DNA of 64,000 nucleotides from Foetidibacter luteolus (GTDB lineage Bacteria > Bacteroidota > Bacteroidia > Chitinophagales > Chitinophagaceae), in assembly GCF_009650435.1 (NCBI RefSeq), contig NZ_VVIP01000043.1:248001-312000 (forward strand), written 5' to 3'. The translations under genes were made by a program, and so were the position numbers. Position 1 is the first letter of the stretch; each line of letters starts with the position of its first letter. The notes under the pieces were generated by a model. That model was not told the DNA's origin and made no database searches. It saw nothing but the letters and a program-made list of their open reading frames with translations. Shown one piece after another: positions 1 to 8,840 of the stretch.

Positions 1-36
1 ACCAAAGAGCAGGTGCTGATGCCTGTTAATGTTATC

Positions 37-110
37 TATCCGGGCTGAAAAGATGCCATGAAAAACAGAACGATGAACGTAGTGCGACGCAACAGGTGAT
101 ACCATGAAAA
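37..110 (-). repeat. Dispersed repeat family A, copy 1
   Basis: About 74 bp. Read on the minus strand it runs from a TTTCATGG-like start through GTTGCGTCGCA to TTTTCAGCCCGGATA. It matches copies at 5160, 15979, 27129 and 33947. It lies downstream of recQ, beyond the recQ terminator. The core TGCGTCGCA is a 9-bp palindrome also present in family B. No coding potential is evident. Confidence 0.75.
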
Positions 111-126
111 GTTATGGCCAGCCACC

Positions 127-165
127 AAAAAAACCGCCGCTGAATGAACTTACATCAGCGGCGGT
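127..165 (-). terminator. Rho-independent terminator of recQ
   Basis: Perfect 11-bp arms (133-143 and 155-165, ACCGCCGCTGA and its complement) with an 11-nt loop, followed on the minus strand by a run of seven T (127-133). It begins about 20 bp past the recQ stop codon. Confidence 0.85.
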
Positions 166-185
166 CAGTTATTCGTATCAATTGC

Positions 186-2498
186 TTAGTTGCCGTATTC
201 GCAAAGAAATTTAATGCGCATTATTTTCAGTTGCTCCCAGTTATAATTACTGTCTGCCATCTCTTCCTGTGCCACCTGCAGCGATGAGGTTTCACAGCTT
301 TTAAAGTAATCCAATATTTCATCCTGATCGTCATCATCCAGCATATCCCCTATCGCGTAATCAAGGTTAAGCTTGGTACCGCTTGCAACAATGGTTTCCA
401 TTTCTTCCAGCAGCGCATCCAAACGCAGGTCTTTATTTTTGGCAATGGTTTCAAGCGGTATTTTCTTATCTACGTTCTGTATAATGTAAATCTTGTTGTT
501 GCTTTTGTTGATAACGCTTTTCATCACGAAATCATCAGGTCTTTCTATGTTGTTTTCTTCAACATATTTGGCAATCATTTCAATAAAAGGCTTGCCGTAG
601 CGCAGGGCTTTGCCTTTGCTTACCCCCTGGCATTTTTCAAGCTCCTGCAAAGTGGTAGGGTACATGGTAGCCATATCCTGCAGGGAGTTTTCGAGGAATA
701 TAACAAAAGGCGGCAGGCTCTTTTTCTTTGCTTCTTTTTGCCTTAGCTCTTTCAGCATTTCAAACAGCCTGGTGTCCGTAGCGCCACCGGTGGCGCCGGT
801 TTCAGCACCATCATCATCATCTTCATTGGCTTCTTCAAACAGGTTGTTCAATACTATTTTAAACGATGCCGGTTTCTTTAAAAACCTGGCCCCTTCTGCG
901 GTTACCTTTAAAAGCCCGTATTCTTCTATATCTTTTCTCAAAAGGTTTTCCAGCAACAGTTGCCTGATAAGGCTGTTCCAGAAATGCTCGTCCCGTTCCT
1001 TGCCCTTGCCAAACACGTCCAGCTTCTCGTGGCGGAACATGGTTATTTGTGGCGTAAGTTTCCCAATAAGAATATTTACAACATATTCTGTGGGGAAATT
1101 TTCCTCCAAAGCTCCTACAGTTTTCAGCACTTTAACGGCTTCATCTTTTGCTTCAACCTTTTCTTTCGGGTTAAGGCAGTTATCGCAATTACCGCAATTT
1201 TGGGTTTCCCATTCTTCACCAAAATAATGAAGTAAGATTTTTCTGCGGCACACAGAGCTTTCAGCAAAGGCAACAGTTTCATTTATCAGTTGGGCGCCAA
1301 TTTCCCGTTCGCTTAATGGCTTGTCACGCATCAGGTGCTCCAGTTTGGCAACGTCTTTATGCGAATAATACAAAATGCATTTACCCTCCAGCCCATCACG
1401 GCCTGCACGGCCGGTTTCCTGGTAGTAATTTTCTATTGATTTAGGAATGTTGAAGTGTATTACAAAACGTATATCCGGTTTGTCAATGCCCATACCGAAA
1501 GCTATGGTAGCCACTATTACCTGCACATCTTCATTTAGAAATTGGTCCTGCCTGTCGGCCCGCAATTTAGAATCCAGGCCGGCATGGTAAGCTACCGCTT
1601 TAATATTGTTAGCAACCAGCAATTCTGCCAGTTCTTCTGTGGTTTTGCGATTAAGCGTATATATAATTCCGCTCTTGCCTTTGTTTTGAGAAATAAAGCG
1701 CACAATGCTCTTTACAGTTTGCTCTTTTTTTATTTTGGGTTGAATCTCGTAGTAAAGGTTGCCCCGGTTAAAGGAGGAAATGAAAATATTCGGGTTTCTT
1801 AAGCCGAGGTTTTTAACTATATCGCTTTGTACCTTGGGTGTGGCGGTAGCGGTTAAGGCTACAACGGGAATATTGGGATTGATGATATCCATCATTTCCC
1901 GCAAGCGCCGGTACTCAGGCCTGAAGTCGTGGCCCCATTCTGAAATACAATGGGCTTCATCAACTGCAAAAAAAGATAAGGTAAGGTCGCTGAAGAAATC
2001 GAGGTTTTCCTGTTTGGTAAGTGTTTCTGGGGCCACATACAGCAGTTTGGTTTTACCGCTGGTAAGGTCGTCTTTTACCTCTTTTATCTGGCCCTTGTTT
2101 AGTGATGAATTTAAGAAGTGTGCAACATCGTCTTTTTCACTGTAACTCCTTACAAGGTCAACCTGGTTTTTCATTAATGCTATCAATGGGCTTACAATAA
2201 TAGCACAACCTTCCATTATCATAGCAGGTAACTGGTAACAAAGGCTTTTGCCGCCACCCGTGGGCATAATTACAAATGTATCATGGCCATTCAGCAGGCT
2301 GTGTATGGCTTCTTCCTGCCTGCCTTTAAATTGCTCAAAGCCAAAATTTTCAGAAAGGCCACTGTGGATATCAAAACTGTGCAGCTTACCATTAACCGAT
2401 GGGTTTGTTTTACCTGCTGTTTTCTTCACGCTCTTTGCTTGCTTTTCTACAGCAGCTTTAACGGGCCGTGCCCCGGTTTTTTTTGTACTTGTTGCCAT
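186..2498 (-). CDS. recQ: ATP-dependent DNA helicase RecQ
   Basis: 3'-5' DNA helicase of recombination and replication-fork repair, cytoplasmic. The first ATG of the frame is at 2522, but I start at 2498 (MATSTKK), which gives 770 aa with a Lys/Ala-rich tail of about 35 residues before the helicase core. Visible motifs are Walker A MPTGGGKS (about 78-85), DEAH (about 180-183) followed by [13 protein letters not shown], and [10 protein letters not shown] of motif VI. The RecQ-Ct zinc site has one Cys in the helix and a CGNCDNC cluster. An HRDC domain sits near 580-660. The protein is longer than the usual 600-700 aa; the extra is an acidic linker after RecQ-Ct and about 100 residues after HRDC. 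Single gene, with its own terminator. Confidence 0.95.
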   Translation of the reverse strand: MATSTKKTGARPVKAAVEKQAKSVKKTAGKTNPSVNGKLHSFDIHSGLSENFGFEQFKGRQEEAIHSLLNGHDTFVIMPTGGGKSLCYQLPAMIMEGCAIIVSPLIALMKNQVDLVRSYSEKDDVAHFLNSSLNKGQIKEVKDDLTSGKTKLLYVAPETLTKQENLDFFSDLTLSFFAVDEAHCISEWGHDFRPEYRRLREMMDIINPNIPVVALTATATPKVQSDIVKNLGLRNPNIFISSFNRGNLYYEIQPKIKKEQTVKSIVRFISQNKGKSGIIYTLNRKTTEELAELLVANNIKAVAYHAGLDSKLRADRQDQFLNEDVQVIVATIAFGMGIDKPDIRFVIHFNIPKSIENYYQETGRAGRDGLEGKCILYYSHKDVAKLEHLMRDKPLSEREIGAQLINETVAFAESSVCRRKILLHYFGEEWETQNCGNCDNCLNPKEKVEAKDEAVKVLKTVGALEENFPTEYVVNILIGKLTPQITMFRHEKLDVFGKGKERDEHFWNSLIRQLLLENLLRKDIEEYGLLKVTAEGARFLKKPASFKIVLNNLFEEANEDDDDGAETGATGGATDTRLFEMLKELRQKEAKKKSLPPFVIFLENSLQDMATMYPTTLQELEKCQGVSKGKALRYGKPFIEMIAKYVEENNIERPDDFVMKSVINKSNNKIYIIQNVDKKIPLETIAKNKDLRLDALLEEMETIVASGTKLNLDYAIGDMLDDDDQDEILDYFKSCETSSLQVAQEEMADSNYNWEQLKIMRIKFLCEYGN

Positions 2499-2686
2499 TG
2501 TAATTGAGGGTTCCTCCCGCACGTTTATGTGACTTCTTAAGTTACTTTATTTCTTCCGGATATACCAAAATAATTACCATATACCGGATAGTGAAAAACT
2601 CACAATTGGTTTGGTTGGTCGAACTTTGAAAGGGTAGCGAAGTTAACAATAAAGAAAGATTAAGAATCAGCTTGGTTGTTAAAGTT

Positions 2687-2694
2687 TAATTTTG
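2687..2694 (+). promoter_or_regulatory. TAATTTTG -7 box before kdsD
   Basis: Exact match to the Bacteroidota -7 consensus TAnnTTTG, ending 6 bp before the ATG at 2701. I see no clear TTG at the usual -33 spacing. If it is used, transcription would begin at or just before the start codon, giving an almost leaderless mRNA. Confidence 0.4.
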
Positions 2695-2700
2695 CGCCTC

Positions 2701-3666
2701 ATGAACCAGAGCATAATACAGGCAGGCAAACGAACAGTAGCTTTGGAAGCTGCTTCCATAGCCGGCCTGGAAACATTCATCAACGATAGTTTTGAAAAAG
2801 CCGTACATGCCGTTCAGCATTGTAAAGGCAGGCTGGTAATAAGCGGTGTTGGCAAGAGCGCCATAGTGGGGCAGAAAATTGTGGCAACACTTAATTCCAC
2901 CGGAACACCTGCGTTGTTTATGCATGCTGCTGACGCTATTCACGGAGACCTGGGAATGATACAGAAAGACGATGTGGTAATGCTCATCAGCAAAAGCGGC
3001 AGCAGCCCCGAAATTAAAGTGCTGGTGCCCCTTATAAAAAACTTCGGTAATACACTTATAGGCATGGTTGGCAGTTTAGAAACCTACCTGGCCAGGCAGG
3101 CAGATATTATTTTAAACACAACCGTTAGCCAGGAGGCCTGCCCCAATAACCTGGCACCCACCAGCAGCACAACTGCCCAAATGGTAATGGGCGATGCACT
3201 GGCCGTTTGCTTAATGGAGTTAAATGGTTTTACAGGCAAGGATTTTGCAAAATACCACCCGGGCGGTAACCTGGGTAAACGCATGTACCTGCGTGTGGAA
3301 GATTTGTATGCTGATAACAGCAAGCCAAAAGTATTGGCCGGGGCTTTTTTAAAGGAAGTAATCCTCGAAATATCAAAAGGCCGGCTTGGCGCTACAGCGG
3401 TTGTTGATGAGGGGGATAATGTATTGGGCATAATAACAGATGGCGATGTGCGTAAGATGCTGGAAACAATAGATGACTTGCATGCGGTTAAGGCTGCGGA
3501 TATTTTAACGGAACATCCTAAAACCATTGCGGTTGATGCCCTGGCGGTACATGCGCTTGAAAAGTTAAGGGCCCATGATATCAGCCAGTTGATCGTGGTA
3601 AATGAAGATGGTAAATTCCTGGGTATGCTTCACTTGCATGAACTGGTAAAAGAAGGAATTATTTAG
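2701..3666 (+). CDS. kdsD: Arabinose-5-phosphate isomerase (KpsF/GutQ family)
   Basis: Converts ribulose 5-phosphate to arabinose 5-phosphate, the first step of Kdo synthesis for lipopolysaccharide. 321 aa: an N-terminal SIS sugar-isomerase domain (about 30-180, with SGVGKS and ISKSGSSPE phosphosugar-binding loops) and a C-terminal pair of CBS domains (about 205-320). The full family architecture is present. The frame opens with a TTG nine bases earlier, but the ATG at 2701 is the better start. A sugar-nucleotide gene follows 54 bp downstream on the same strand, suggesting a two-gene envelope-carbohydrate unit. Confidence 0.93.
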   Translation: MNQSIIQAGKRTVALEAASIAGLETFINDSFEKAVHAVQHCKGRLVISGVGKSAIVGQKIVATLNSTGTPALFMHAADAIHGDLGMIQKDDVVMLISKSGSSPEIKVLVPLIKNFGNTLIGMVGSLETYLARQADIILNTTVSQEACPNNLAPTSSTTAQMVMGDALAVCLMELNGFTGKDFAKYHPGGNLGKRMYLRVEDLYADNSKPKVLAGAFLKEVILEISKGRLGATAVVDEGDNVLGIITDGDVRKMLETIDDLHAVKAADILTEHPKTIAVDALAVHALEKLRAHDISQLIVVNEDGKFLGMLHLHELVKEGII

Positions 3667-3720
3667 AAACTTTATGCGCTTGTAAAAACAATAAAGTATT
3701 TTGCCCACTAATTTTTTTCT

Positions 3721-4803
3721 ATGAACCAACATCACTATGTAGCCATAATGGCCGGGGGTATAGGCAGCCGCTTCTGGCCCATGAGCAGAACCGCTTTCCC
3801 CAAGCAATTTCTGGATATACTTAACCTGGGTAAAACCCTTATACAATCCACATTCGAACGTTATGCGTCCTTTATTCCCGTAGAGAATATTTACATCGTA
3901 ACCTCCCAGGAATATGTGCATATTGTAGAGGAACAATTGCCCAGCATAAAAAAAGATAATATACTGGCAGAGCCCAGCCGCAAAAACACGGCGCCCTGTG
4001 TGGCTTATATTTCTTTTAAACTTTTGCAAAAAGACCCCGAAGCTTCTTTAATCGTCGCTCCCAGCGATCATATCGTTTTAGATACAGAAACATTTGAACA
4101 GGTTTCCTTGAAGGCGCTTGATTTTGCTGCGCACCTAAAAGCATTCGTAACATTGGGTATAAAACCAACTTATCCTAATACCGGTTATGGCTACATCCAG
4201 CACGATACGCTAAGTGTTGCAGAAGAAGTGTATAAAGTAAAAACGTTTACAGAAAAGCCCAATTTAGAACTGGCCAAAACCTTTATTTCCAGTGGCGACT
4301 TCTTGTGGAACGCAGGCATATTTATTTGGCAGGTTAAAAAAATAGTACAGGCTTTTGAGCAGTTTCAGCCGGAAATGTATGAGCTATTTGCTACAGAAAA
4401 AGAGCTGTTCAACACACCCAGGGAAAAAGAGGCAATTAACCGTATATACCCTTTGTGTACCAATGTTTCCATTGACTATGCTATCATGGAAAAAGCGGAT
4501 AATGTGTATGTAATTCCGGCTTCTTTTGGCTGGAGCGATCTGGGCACCTGGAACAGCGCCTACGAAAACATGGAAAAAGATTACCTGGGTAATGCTGTTA
4601 CCGGCGATAAGGTTTTAATTATTGATGCCGCCAAATGCATGGTGTCCTCTCCTGAAGGAAAGCTTTTGGTATTACAGGGGCTGGAAGATTTTATTGTAGT
4701 AGATACCAAAGATGCCCTGCTTATCTGCAAAAAAGAAAAGGAGCAGGAGATCAAAGAATACGTTGCCGAAGTAAAGCGGAACATCGGCGATATGTATTCG
4801 TGA
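3721..4803 (+). CDS. manC: Mannose-1-phosphate guanylyltransferase
   Basis: Makes GDP-mannose from mannose 1-phosphate and GTP for surface polysaccharide. 360 aa, a nucleotidyltransferase fold with the signature AGGIGSRFWPMSR near the N-terminus, followed by PKQFLDI, and later FTEKPNLELA and WNAGIFIW. This is the short, single-domain form without the fused phosphomannose isomerase domain of longer ManC/AlgA proteins. It follows kdsD by 54 bp and probably shares its transcript. The symbol reflects the reaction; rfbM/cpsB are used for the same enzyme. Confidence 0.92.
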   Translation: MNQHHYVAIMAGGIGSRFWPMSRTAFPKQFLDILNLGKTLIQSTFERYASFIPVENIYIVTSQEYVHIVEEQLPSIKKDNILAEPSRKNTAPCVAYISFKLLQKDPEASLIVAPSDHIVLDTETFEQVSLKALDFAAHLKAFVTLGIKPTYPNTGYGYIQHDTLSVAEEVYKVKTFTEKPNLELAKTFISSGDFLWNAGIFIWQVKKIVQAFEQFQPEMYELFATEKELFNTPREKEAINRIYPLCTNVSIDYAIMEKADNVYVIPASFGWSDLGTWNSAYENMEKDYLGNAVTGDKVLIIDAAKCMVSSPEGKLLVLQGLEDFIVVDTKDALLICKKEKEQEIKEYVAEVKRNIGDMYS

Positions 4804-4818
4804 CAGTTTTTGCTTATT

Positions 4819-4915
4819 AGGGCGCCTGCCAAAGGCACCCGGCTTTCCGCTCATACTCCGGCACAAAAGCTATGCTGCGATGGCTTCACCGGGGTATCCG
4901 CCATAGCCGTCAGGT
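4819..4915 (+). repeat. Dispersed repeat family C, copy 1 (degenerate)
   Basis: Shares CTCATACTCCGGCACAA, GCTGCGATGGC and TCACCGGGGTA blocks with the full copy at 57214-57370, but lacks the central part and has a diverged head. It is the first element of the 450-bp gap between manC and the reverse transcriptase gene. Confidence 0.6.
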
Positions 4916-4952
4916 TAAGGTCAAAAGGGTTCATATTATGAAAATAAAAACA

Positions 4953-4980
4953 CCATGCCGTTGAGGCATGGCTCAATTTT
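4953..4980 (+). terminator. Hairpin terminator between convergent genes
   Basis: CCATGCC / GGCATGG, 7-bp perfect arms (4953-4959, 4965-4971) with a 5-nt loop, followed by an imperfect T-rich tract. On the other strand it is followed by a T-rich tract as well, so it could serve both manC and the retron transcript, although both genes end some distance away. Confidence 0.5.
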
Positions 4981-5159
4981 ATTATTCATGTCAGATAATT
5001 TTTGAAAGCCGGATGAAACATCGTCAACAGATTTGTCCGGCTTGTTCCTGAGTAGATATTTACTGTGCATAAAGTTAAGTGAATCATTGCTTACAGGGAT
5101 ATTTGCATTAATAAAATTTCTTCTGTGCCCACATGATTTTTTTTCGCCGGGCGTTCGGC

Positions 5160-5235
5160 ACTTTGTGGAGGCATCGTTGCGTCGCACTACGTTCATCGTC
5201 CGGTTCTTTGGGCATCTTTTAAGCCCGTATAGATA
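5160..5235 (+). repeat. Dispersed repeat family A, copy 2
   Basis: Contains GCATCGTTGCGTCGCACTAC and CCGGTTCTTTGGGC blocks and the AGCCCGTATAGATA tail. It ends about 20 bp beyond the stop of the reverse transcriptase gene, so the retron is flanked by a family A copy at this end. Confidence 0.75.
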
Positions 5236-5255
5236 GAAAGCAAAGGGCTGTAATA

Positions 5256-6800
5256 TTACTCCGTAACGTTCCACCAGTTACCGTTGCCTTGTTGCGGGGT
5301 TGTACTTTCCGGCGAAGGCATTGCAGATTTTTCCACCGGCTTCACCGCAGCCCTGGCAGCAGCCTGCTCTTTTAATAACTGATGAAAAGATGGCTGCTGG
5401 AAAAGCTGGTTTACCTGCTGTTGAAATTGCAATGCTTTTACAGGGTCAATCATTTTTATGTAATTGAGATAACCCAGGATAACGGCAGCTATATCTTTAT
5501 TGCCGGTTTTTATGTCCGCGTATCCCTTTGTTTTCAAGTTGTGCAGCATAGCCCTGAAATTGCGCAGCTTCTGCCGGCTAAGGCTTAGCTTTTTGTTTAC
5601 CACTACCCCGGTAACCTCCTGCCTTGTGCCCTTATGCATAATGCGTATTTTATCGGGATGTATGTTAAACCCTTCTTCCTTCAATATTTTTTTAACCCGC
5701 CATAGTAAAGCTTCTTCTTTAAGCTGCTGCCCCGTTGCGGAAAAAGTAATGTCATCAGCATATCGTGTATAAGTATACTGGTGTTTAGATGCTACTCCCT
5801 GAAGCCTTTTATCCAGGTGATAGCAGATAATATTCGTAAGGGCCGGGCTTGTAGGGGCGCCTTGCGGCAAAACCCTTTCGCCTTTTTGAATAAAATAATT
5901 TTTGCCATCAATCATTACTTCTTCAGTAACCGGTTCTGTACAAACCAGCGCCAGTATAGTAGCTGTTTTTTCCGAATACCCCAGCGCTTTAAAAATCCCT
6001 TTCACCCGTTTAATATGTATGGAGGGAAAAAAGTCTTTTACGTCTGCATTTATCACCACATCTTTTGCAATATGCTGCTGTGCATTGGTTACAATAGACC
6101 TTTTGCCTGTAAAGCCATGAACGGCAGTGTGCAATGTTACTTTCTGCAATACGTTATGCAATATCCAATACTGTAGTTTTTTAAGCCGGGGCATTGGTGC
6201 TGAAATAAGCCTTTTGCCGCCACTTTTTTTGGGGAGGTAAAATTTACGGTAATGGTTAACAGTTGATACACTGCGGGAAAAAGAAAGGAATTTTAGTTCT
6301 TTAAGTTCAATGCCGGCTGCACTGGCAAGCTCCTGCTCATCATAAAACACCGGCAATCCTTTTTGTTGCAGCAATACAACATTATTTTCAGTATGGTTTA
6401 ACCCGCCGGATACCCCCTGGCCGAGATAAAAAATTTCTGTTTCTTTTTTCTGCCGCCAGGCTTCCGCCTTATTAAAACGTTGCTCTTCTCTTTTCTTTTT
6501 ATTGTCTGCCCTTTTTTGTTTTGCCTCAGCCATGCGCTTCATGCGCATTTCCTTAAGTACAGCTTGTTTATTATCGTACTTTCTTTGTTCTGCTAATAGC
6601 TTATCCAGTTCTTTACCAAGCTCAACTTCTTTTTTAATAAGTAGTTCAGAAACAGATGGATCATCCTGGCCGCGGCCCCAGAAACCAAGGCGTTTCATCT
6701 CTTCCAGGATAAAGTCATCTCTAGAGGTTTCCCTGATACGGTCGTAAATCTGTTGACGGGTTAATCTGTTGTCGGCCATGATAGTAGGTAAGGGGTTCAT
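5256..6800 (-). CDS. ret: Retron-type reverse transcriptase
   Basis: Copies part of its own structured RNA into msDNA. 514 aa. Catalytic motifs: NADVKDFFPSI (251-261, first Asp), LPQGAPTSP (311-319) and YADD (347-350). Two marks separate retron RTs from group II intron RTs: NAQQH at 239-243 (NAxxH) and VTGVVVN at 396-402 (VTG). There is no maturase or HNH domain. Residues 1-150 are an unusual, highly charged N-terminal extension (many Lys/Arg/Glu, probably coiled) before the RT fold. The C-terminal 40 residues are low-complexity Ala/Pro/Gln. Two starts are possible, 6800 and 6779 (MADNRL); neither has a good Shine-Dalgarno. The RNA gene lies immediately upstream. Confidence 0.95.
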   Translation of the reverse strand: MNPLPTIMADNRLTRQQIYDRIRETSRDDFILEEMKRLGFWGRGQDDPSVSELLIKKEVELGKELDKLLAEQRKYDNKQAVLKEMRMKRMAEAKQKRADNKKKREEQRFNKAEAWRQKKETEIFYLGQGVSGGLNHTENNVVLLQQKGLPVFYDEQELASAAGIELKELKFLSFSRSVSTVNHYRKFYLPKKSGGKRLISAPMPRLKKLQYWILHNVLQKVTLHTAVHGFTGKRSIVTNAQQHIAKDVVINADVKDFFPSIHIKRVKGIFKALGYSEKTATILALVCTEPVTEEVMIDGKNYFIQKGERVLPQGAPTSPALTNIICYHLDKRLQGVASKHQYTYTRYADDITFSATGQQLKEEALLWRVKKILKEEGFNIHPDKIRIMHKGTRQEVTGVVVNKKLSLSRQKLRNFRAMLHNLKTKGYADIKTGNKDIAAVILGYLNYIKMIDPVKALQFQQQVNQLFQQPSFHQLLKEQAAARAAVKPVEKSAMPSPESTTPQQGNGNWWNVTE

Positions 6801-7080
6801 GTTTTTACAGATGGATGGCTGCTGCCTTCGTGCCTGCCCGGGACCAGATTAATCAACGCCAGGCCACAGGGTGCTATATCATTATTTAGGCACACGGGGC
6901 CTTCACTGTAAATAGTGATATAGCACCCTGTGGCCATAGTAAAGATTACATTTGGTGATGCATGAGAAACTCATTTTGCATGAGCGACGAAACATCGCTC
7001 TTTCCTTTCGGAAGCAAGGTGCATTACACAAGCATTGCTGCTTATACTTTACCATCCATCTGTAAAAGAACATGAAATGC
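6801..7080 (-). ncRNA. Retron msr-msd RNA
   Basis: Template and primer RNA for msDNA. Seen on the minus strand: a1 (7067-7052) and a2 (6818-6803) are a perfect 16-bp inverted repeat, CCATCCATCTGTAAAA on the plus strand. The msr part has three short hairpins: TTCC-GAAA-GGAA near 7004-7015, GAGCGA/TCGCTC near 6982-7000, and ATGAG/CTCAT near 6961-6973. The msd part is a 27-bp stem (6935-6909 with 6888-6862) with a 20-nt loop and one mismatch. The likely 5' end follows the promoter box at 7087-7094. The branching G is not certain; an AAGC shortly after a1 (about 7039-7042) is a candidate. The 5' and 3' ends are inferred. Confidence 0.88.
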
Positions 7081-7086
7081 AGTTAA

Positions 7087-7118
7087 CAAATATAATTTCC
7101 TGTTTTTAATTAACTCAA
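7087..7118 (-). promoter_or_regulatory. Promoter of the retron RNA and RT
   Basis: On the minus strand TTG (7118-7116), a 21-bp spacer and TATATTTG (7094-7087), an exact match to the Bacteroidota TTG/TAnnTTTG promoter. It lies just after the stop codon of the SWIM gene and puts transcription start near 7080, about 13 nt before the a1 repeat. This argues that RNA and RT are transcribed apart from the protein genes upstream. Confidence 0.65.
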
Positions 7119-7124
7119 TAAATT

Positions 7125-8789
7125 TTACACAAAATCATTCGCGTTAATCCTTGTTTTATTATAAGCCTGCCGCATAGCCAGCATGTGCTCGCAAGGGCCT
7201 TTGTAAAGCTTGTTTTCTGTATAATAGCTGCAATCGCAATGGCCGCTCACAATTTTCTCATCGGCGTCAATATTCAGCAGCGGGTTAAAGGTTTTTTTGT
7301 TTGTTTTTACGGTGCCCTTTAACTGCAGGCCATCGCCGGACGTATGCTGCACATTGTATTTTATTTCATGTTTTTCCAGCAGGTTAGCCGCCAGTTCTTC
7401 CCTGGGGTTATCAAAGCGCAATTTGTCAAAAGGCAGTGGTTCACGGCTTAACTCCCGCAGGCGGTAAACCTTGCTGTTTAAGTCATAAATTACCCGGCCG
7501 GCCTGTGTGTAAGCGCTTAAGGCGCCGGAAGCGCTTGCCGTGGAAATATCCAGCTTATCTGCCACTTGCTGTGCTGTAGCAAGCCAACTTTGTTTAAGCG
7601 CATGAAATACCTTTTGTTTGATGCTATCATCAACAGCCAGCCTTGGGGCCAGCAAGTCAAAGTTGCCTGCATGGCTCCAGTCGTTGGTTGTCCAGCCGCT
7701 CAGGCCCAGCGTAAAATTCATATCGCCCAGGTCGGCAACGTAAAAAGTGGGTAGCCCTGTGCCAAGCAAATGCACTGTAAATTTTCTGGCAACAGGTATC
7801 AGCCGCTCCAGCGTTAGCAATCTTCTGCGGCCCCAGGTTCTTATCTCATGTTTCTGGTTGCCTGTATAAATGCTCCTGCCGCAAATTATTTCTTTGCCCC
7901 ATGGCTCTAAAACAAGTTTAACGGGATGGCCAGGCTCCAGCAGGTAACGTAAAGAGCGTGGGCCCCGTTTTTCTTTAAAGCGGCGTAATAACAGGCAAAG
8001 GCTGTATATGTCCATGGGGTGAAGCTCAAATTGTATGGCAGGCAGCGTCATTGCGCTGCTTACCTGCAAAAAGCCACGCACCCAGCTTTCCGGCAAATCA
8101 ACCTTTACTTCTTTATAGTTTTCTCCGCCTGTAGTTTGTACGTTAAAGCCAGAAGGGTCAATCTTTAGTTCCGTTTCTTTATAATCCCTTATTTTTTGAA
8201 ATTCTCCGTATAATTCTGCTGAATAATCAACATTGGTAGTACCGCATTTAAAATCATCTAACTGTGTAAAAACATTGTAATTACAGCCGAGCTTTGCATA
8301 GGTGGATTCATCCTGGCTAAAGCACTCGAAAAACAGTTCATCCGGGTGTATGGTAATAACCGGGTCAAGCACTATCCATGCCTCCCGGTGTTTTAAATAG
8401 AGGTAGTTAAAATATTTTGCGCGGGCCTTATAAAACGGGCCCATTAACCTTTCTTTTTCCGCACGTATGCCGGTAAGCTCAGCTTTAATGCGCTCTATTT
8501 TTTCGTTGGCAATACCGGCATCATAGCCTGCCATAAAATCTGCAAGAAAAGCCGCCTCATTTTGCGCTGCCCACTCCTTGTAAGCTGTTTTATCTTTGGG
8601 CTTAAACCTAAGATCGCTTACCACTACATCGTGCAGCGCTGAAATAGCTTCCCTAAAAGCTATTTTTCTGTGCAGCTTTCCTGCAAACCAGGCGCTTTCC
8701 CGCAAGGTATCCGGCGCAAAAGACATACCTGTCATGTGCGCATTGCTGGTTACGGTGGAAGATCCGGCAAACCTGTAATTAAATATCAT
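7125..8789 (-). CDS. Winged-helix / SWIM zinc-finger protein (retron partner)
   Basis: 554 aa. The C-terminus carries a SWIM zinc finger: C518-x-C520 and C533-x-H535 (GHCDCS ... GPCEHM). Before it (about 389-445) is a winged-helix segment, KQKVFHALKQSWLATAQQVA then a turn and VIYDLNSKVYRL, suggesting DNA binding. Residues 1-380 have no motif I recognise apart from a charged helix near 95-130. SWIM fingers bind nucleic acid or protein. It stands 36 bp before the retron promoter and follows the YcxB-like gene by 51 bp in the same direction, which fits the WHSWIM partner of type XIII retrons. Biochemical role not established. Confidence 0.82.
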   Translation of the reverse strand: MIFNYRFAGSSTVTSNAHMTGMSFAPDTLRESAWFAGKLHRKIAFREAISALHDVVVSDLRFKPKDKTAYKEWAAQNEAAFLADFMAGYDAGIANEKIERIKAELTGIRAEKERLMGPFYKARAKYFNYLYLKHREAWIVLDPVITIHPDELFFECFSQDESTYAKLGCNYNVFTQLDDFKCGTTNVDYSAELYGEFQKIRDYKETELKIDPSGFNVQTTGGENYKEVKVDLPESWVRGFLQVSSAMTLPAIQFELHPMDIYSLCLLLRRFKEKRGPRSLRYLLEPGHPVKLVLEPWGKEIICGRSIYTGNQKHEIRTWGRRRLLTLERLIPVARKFTVHLLGTGLPTFYVADLGDMNFTLGLSGWTTNDWSHAGNFDLLAPRLAVDDSIKQKVFHALKQSWLATAQQVADKLDISTASASGALSAYTQAGRVIYDLNSKVYRLRELSREPLPFDKLRFDNPREELAANLLEKHEIKYNVQHTSGDGLQLKGTVKTNKKTFNPLLNIDADEKIVSGHCDCSYYTENKLYKGPCEHMLAMRQAYNKTRINANDFV

Positions 8790-8840
8790 ATACTGTTTTT
8801 ACGCTTTCAAATTTTGCACCCCTACGCAGGATTCAATGGT

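Noticed and set aside
5256..6800. Group II intron maturase or DGR reverse transcriptase
   Set aside because: No maturase X or HNH domain, no template/variable repeats, and the retron-specific NAxxH and VTG motifs with an adjacent msr-msd RNA are present.
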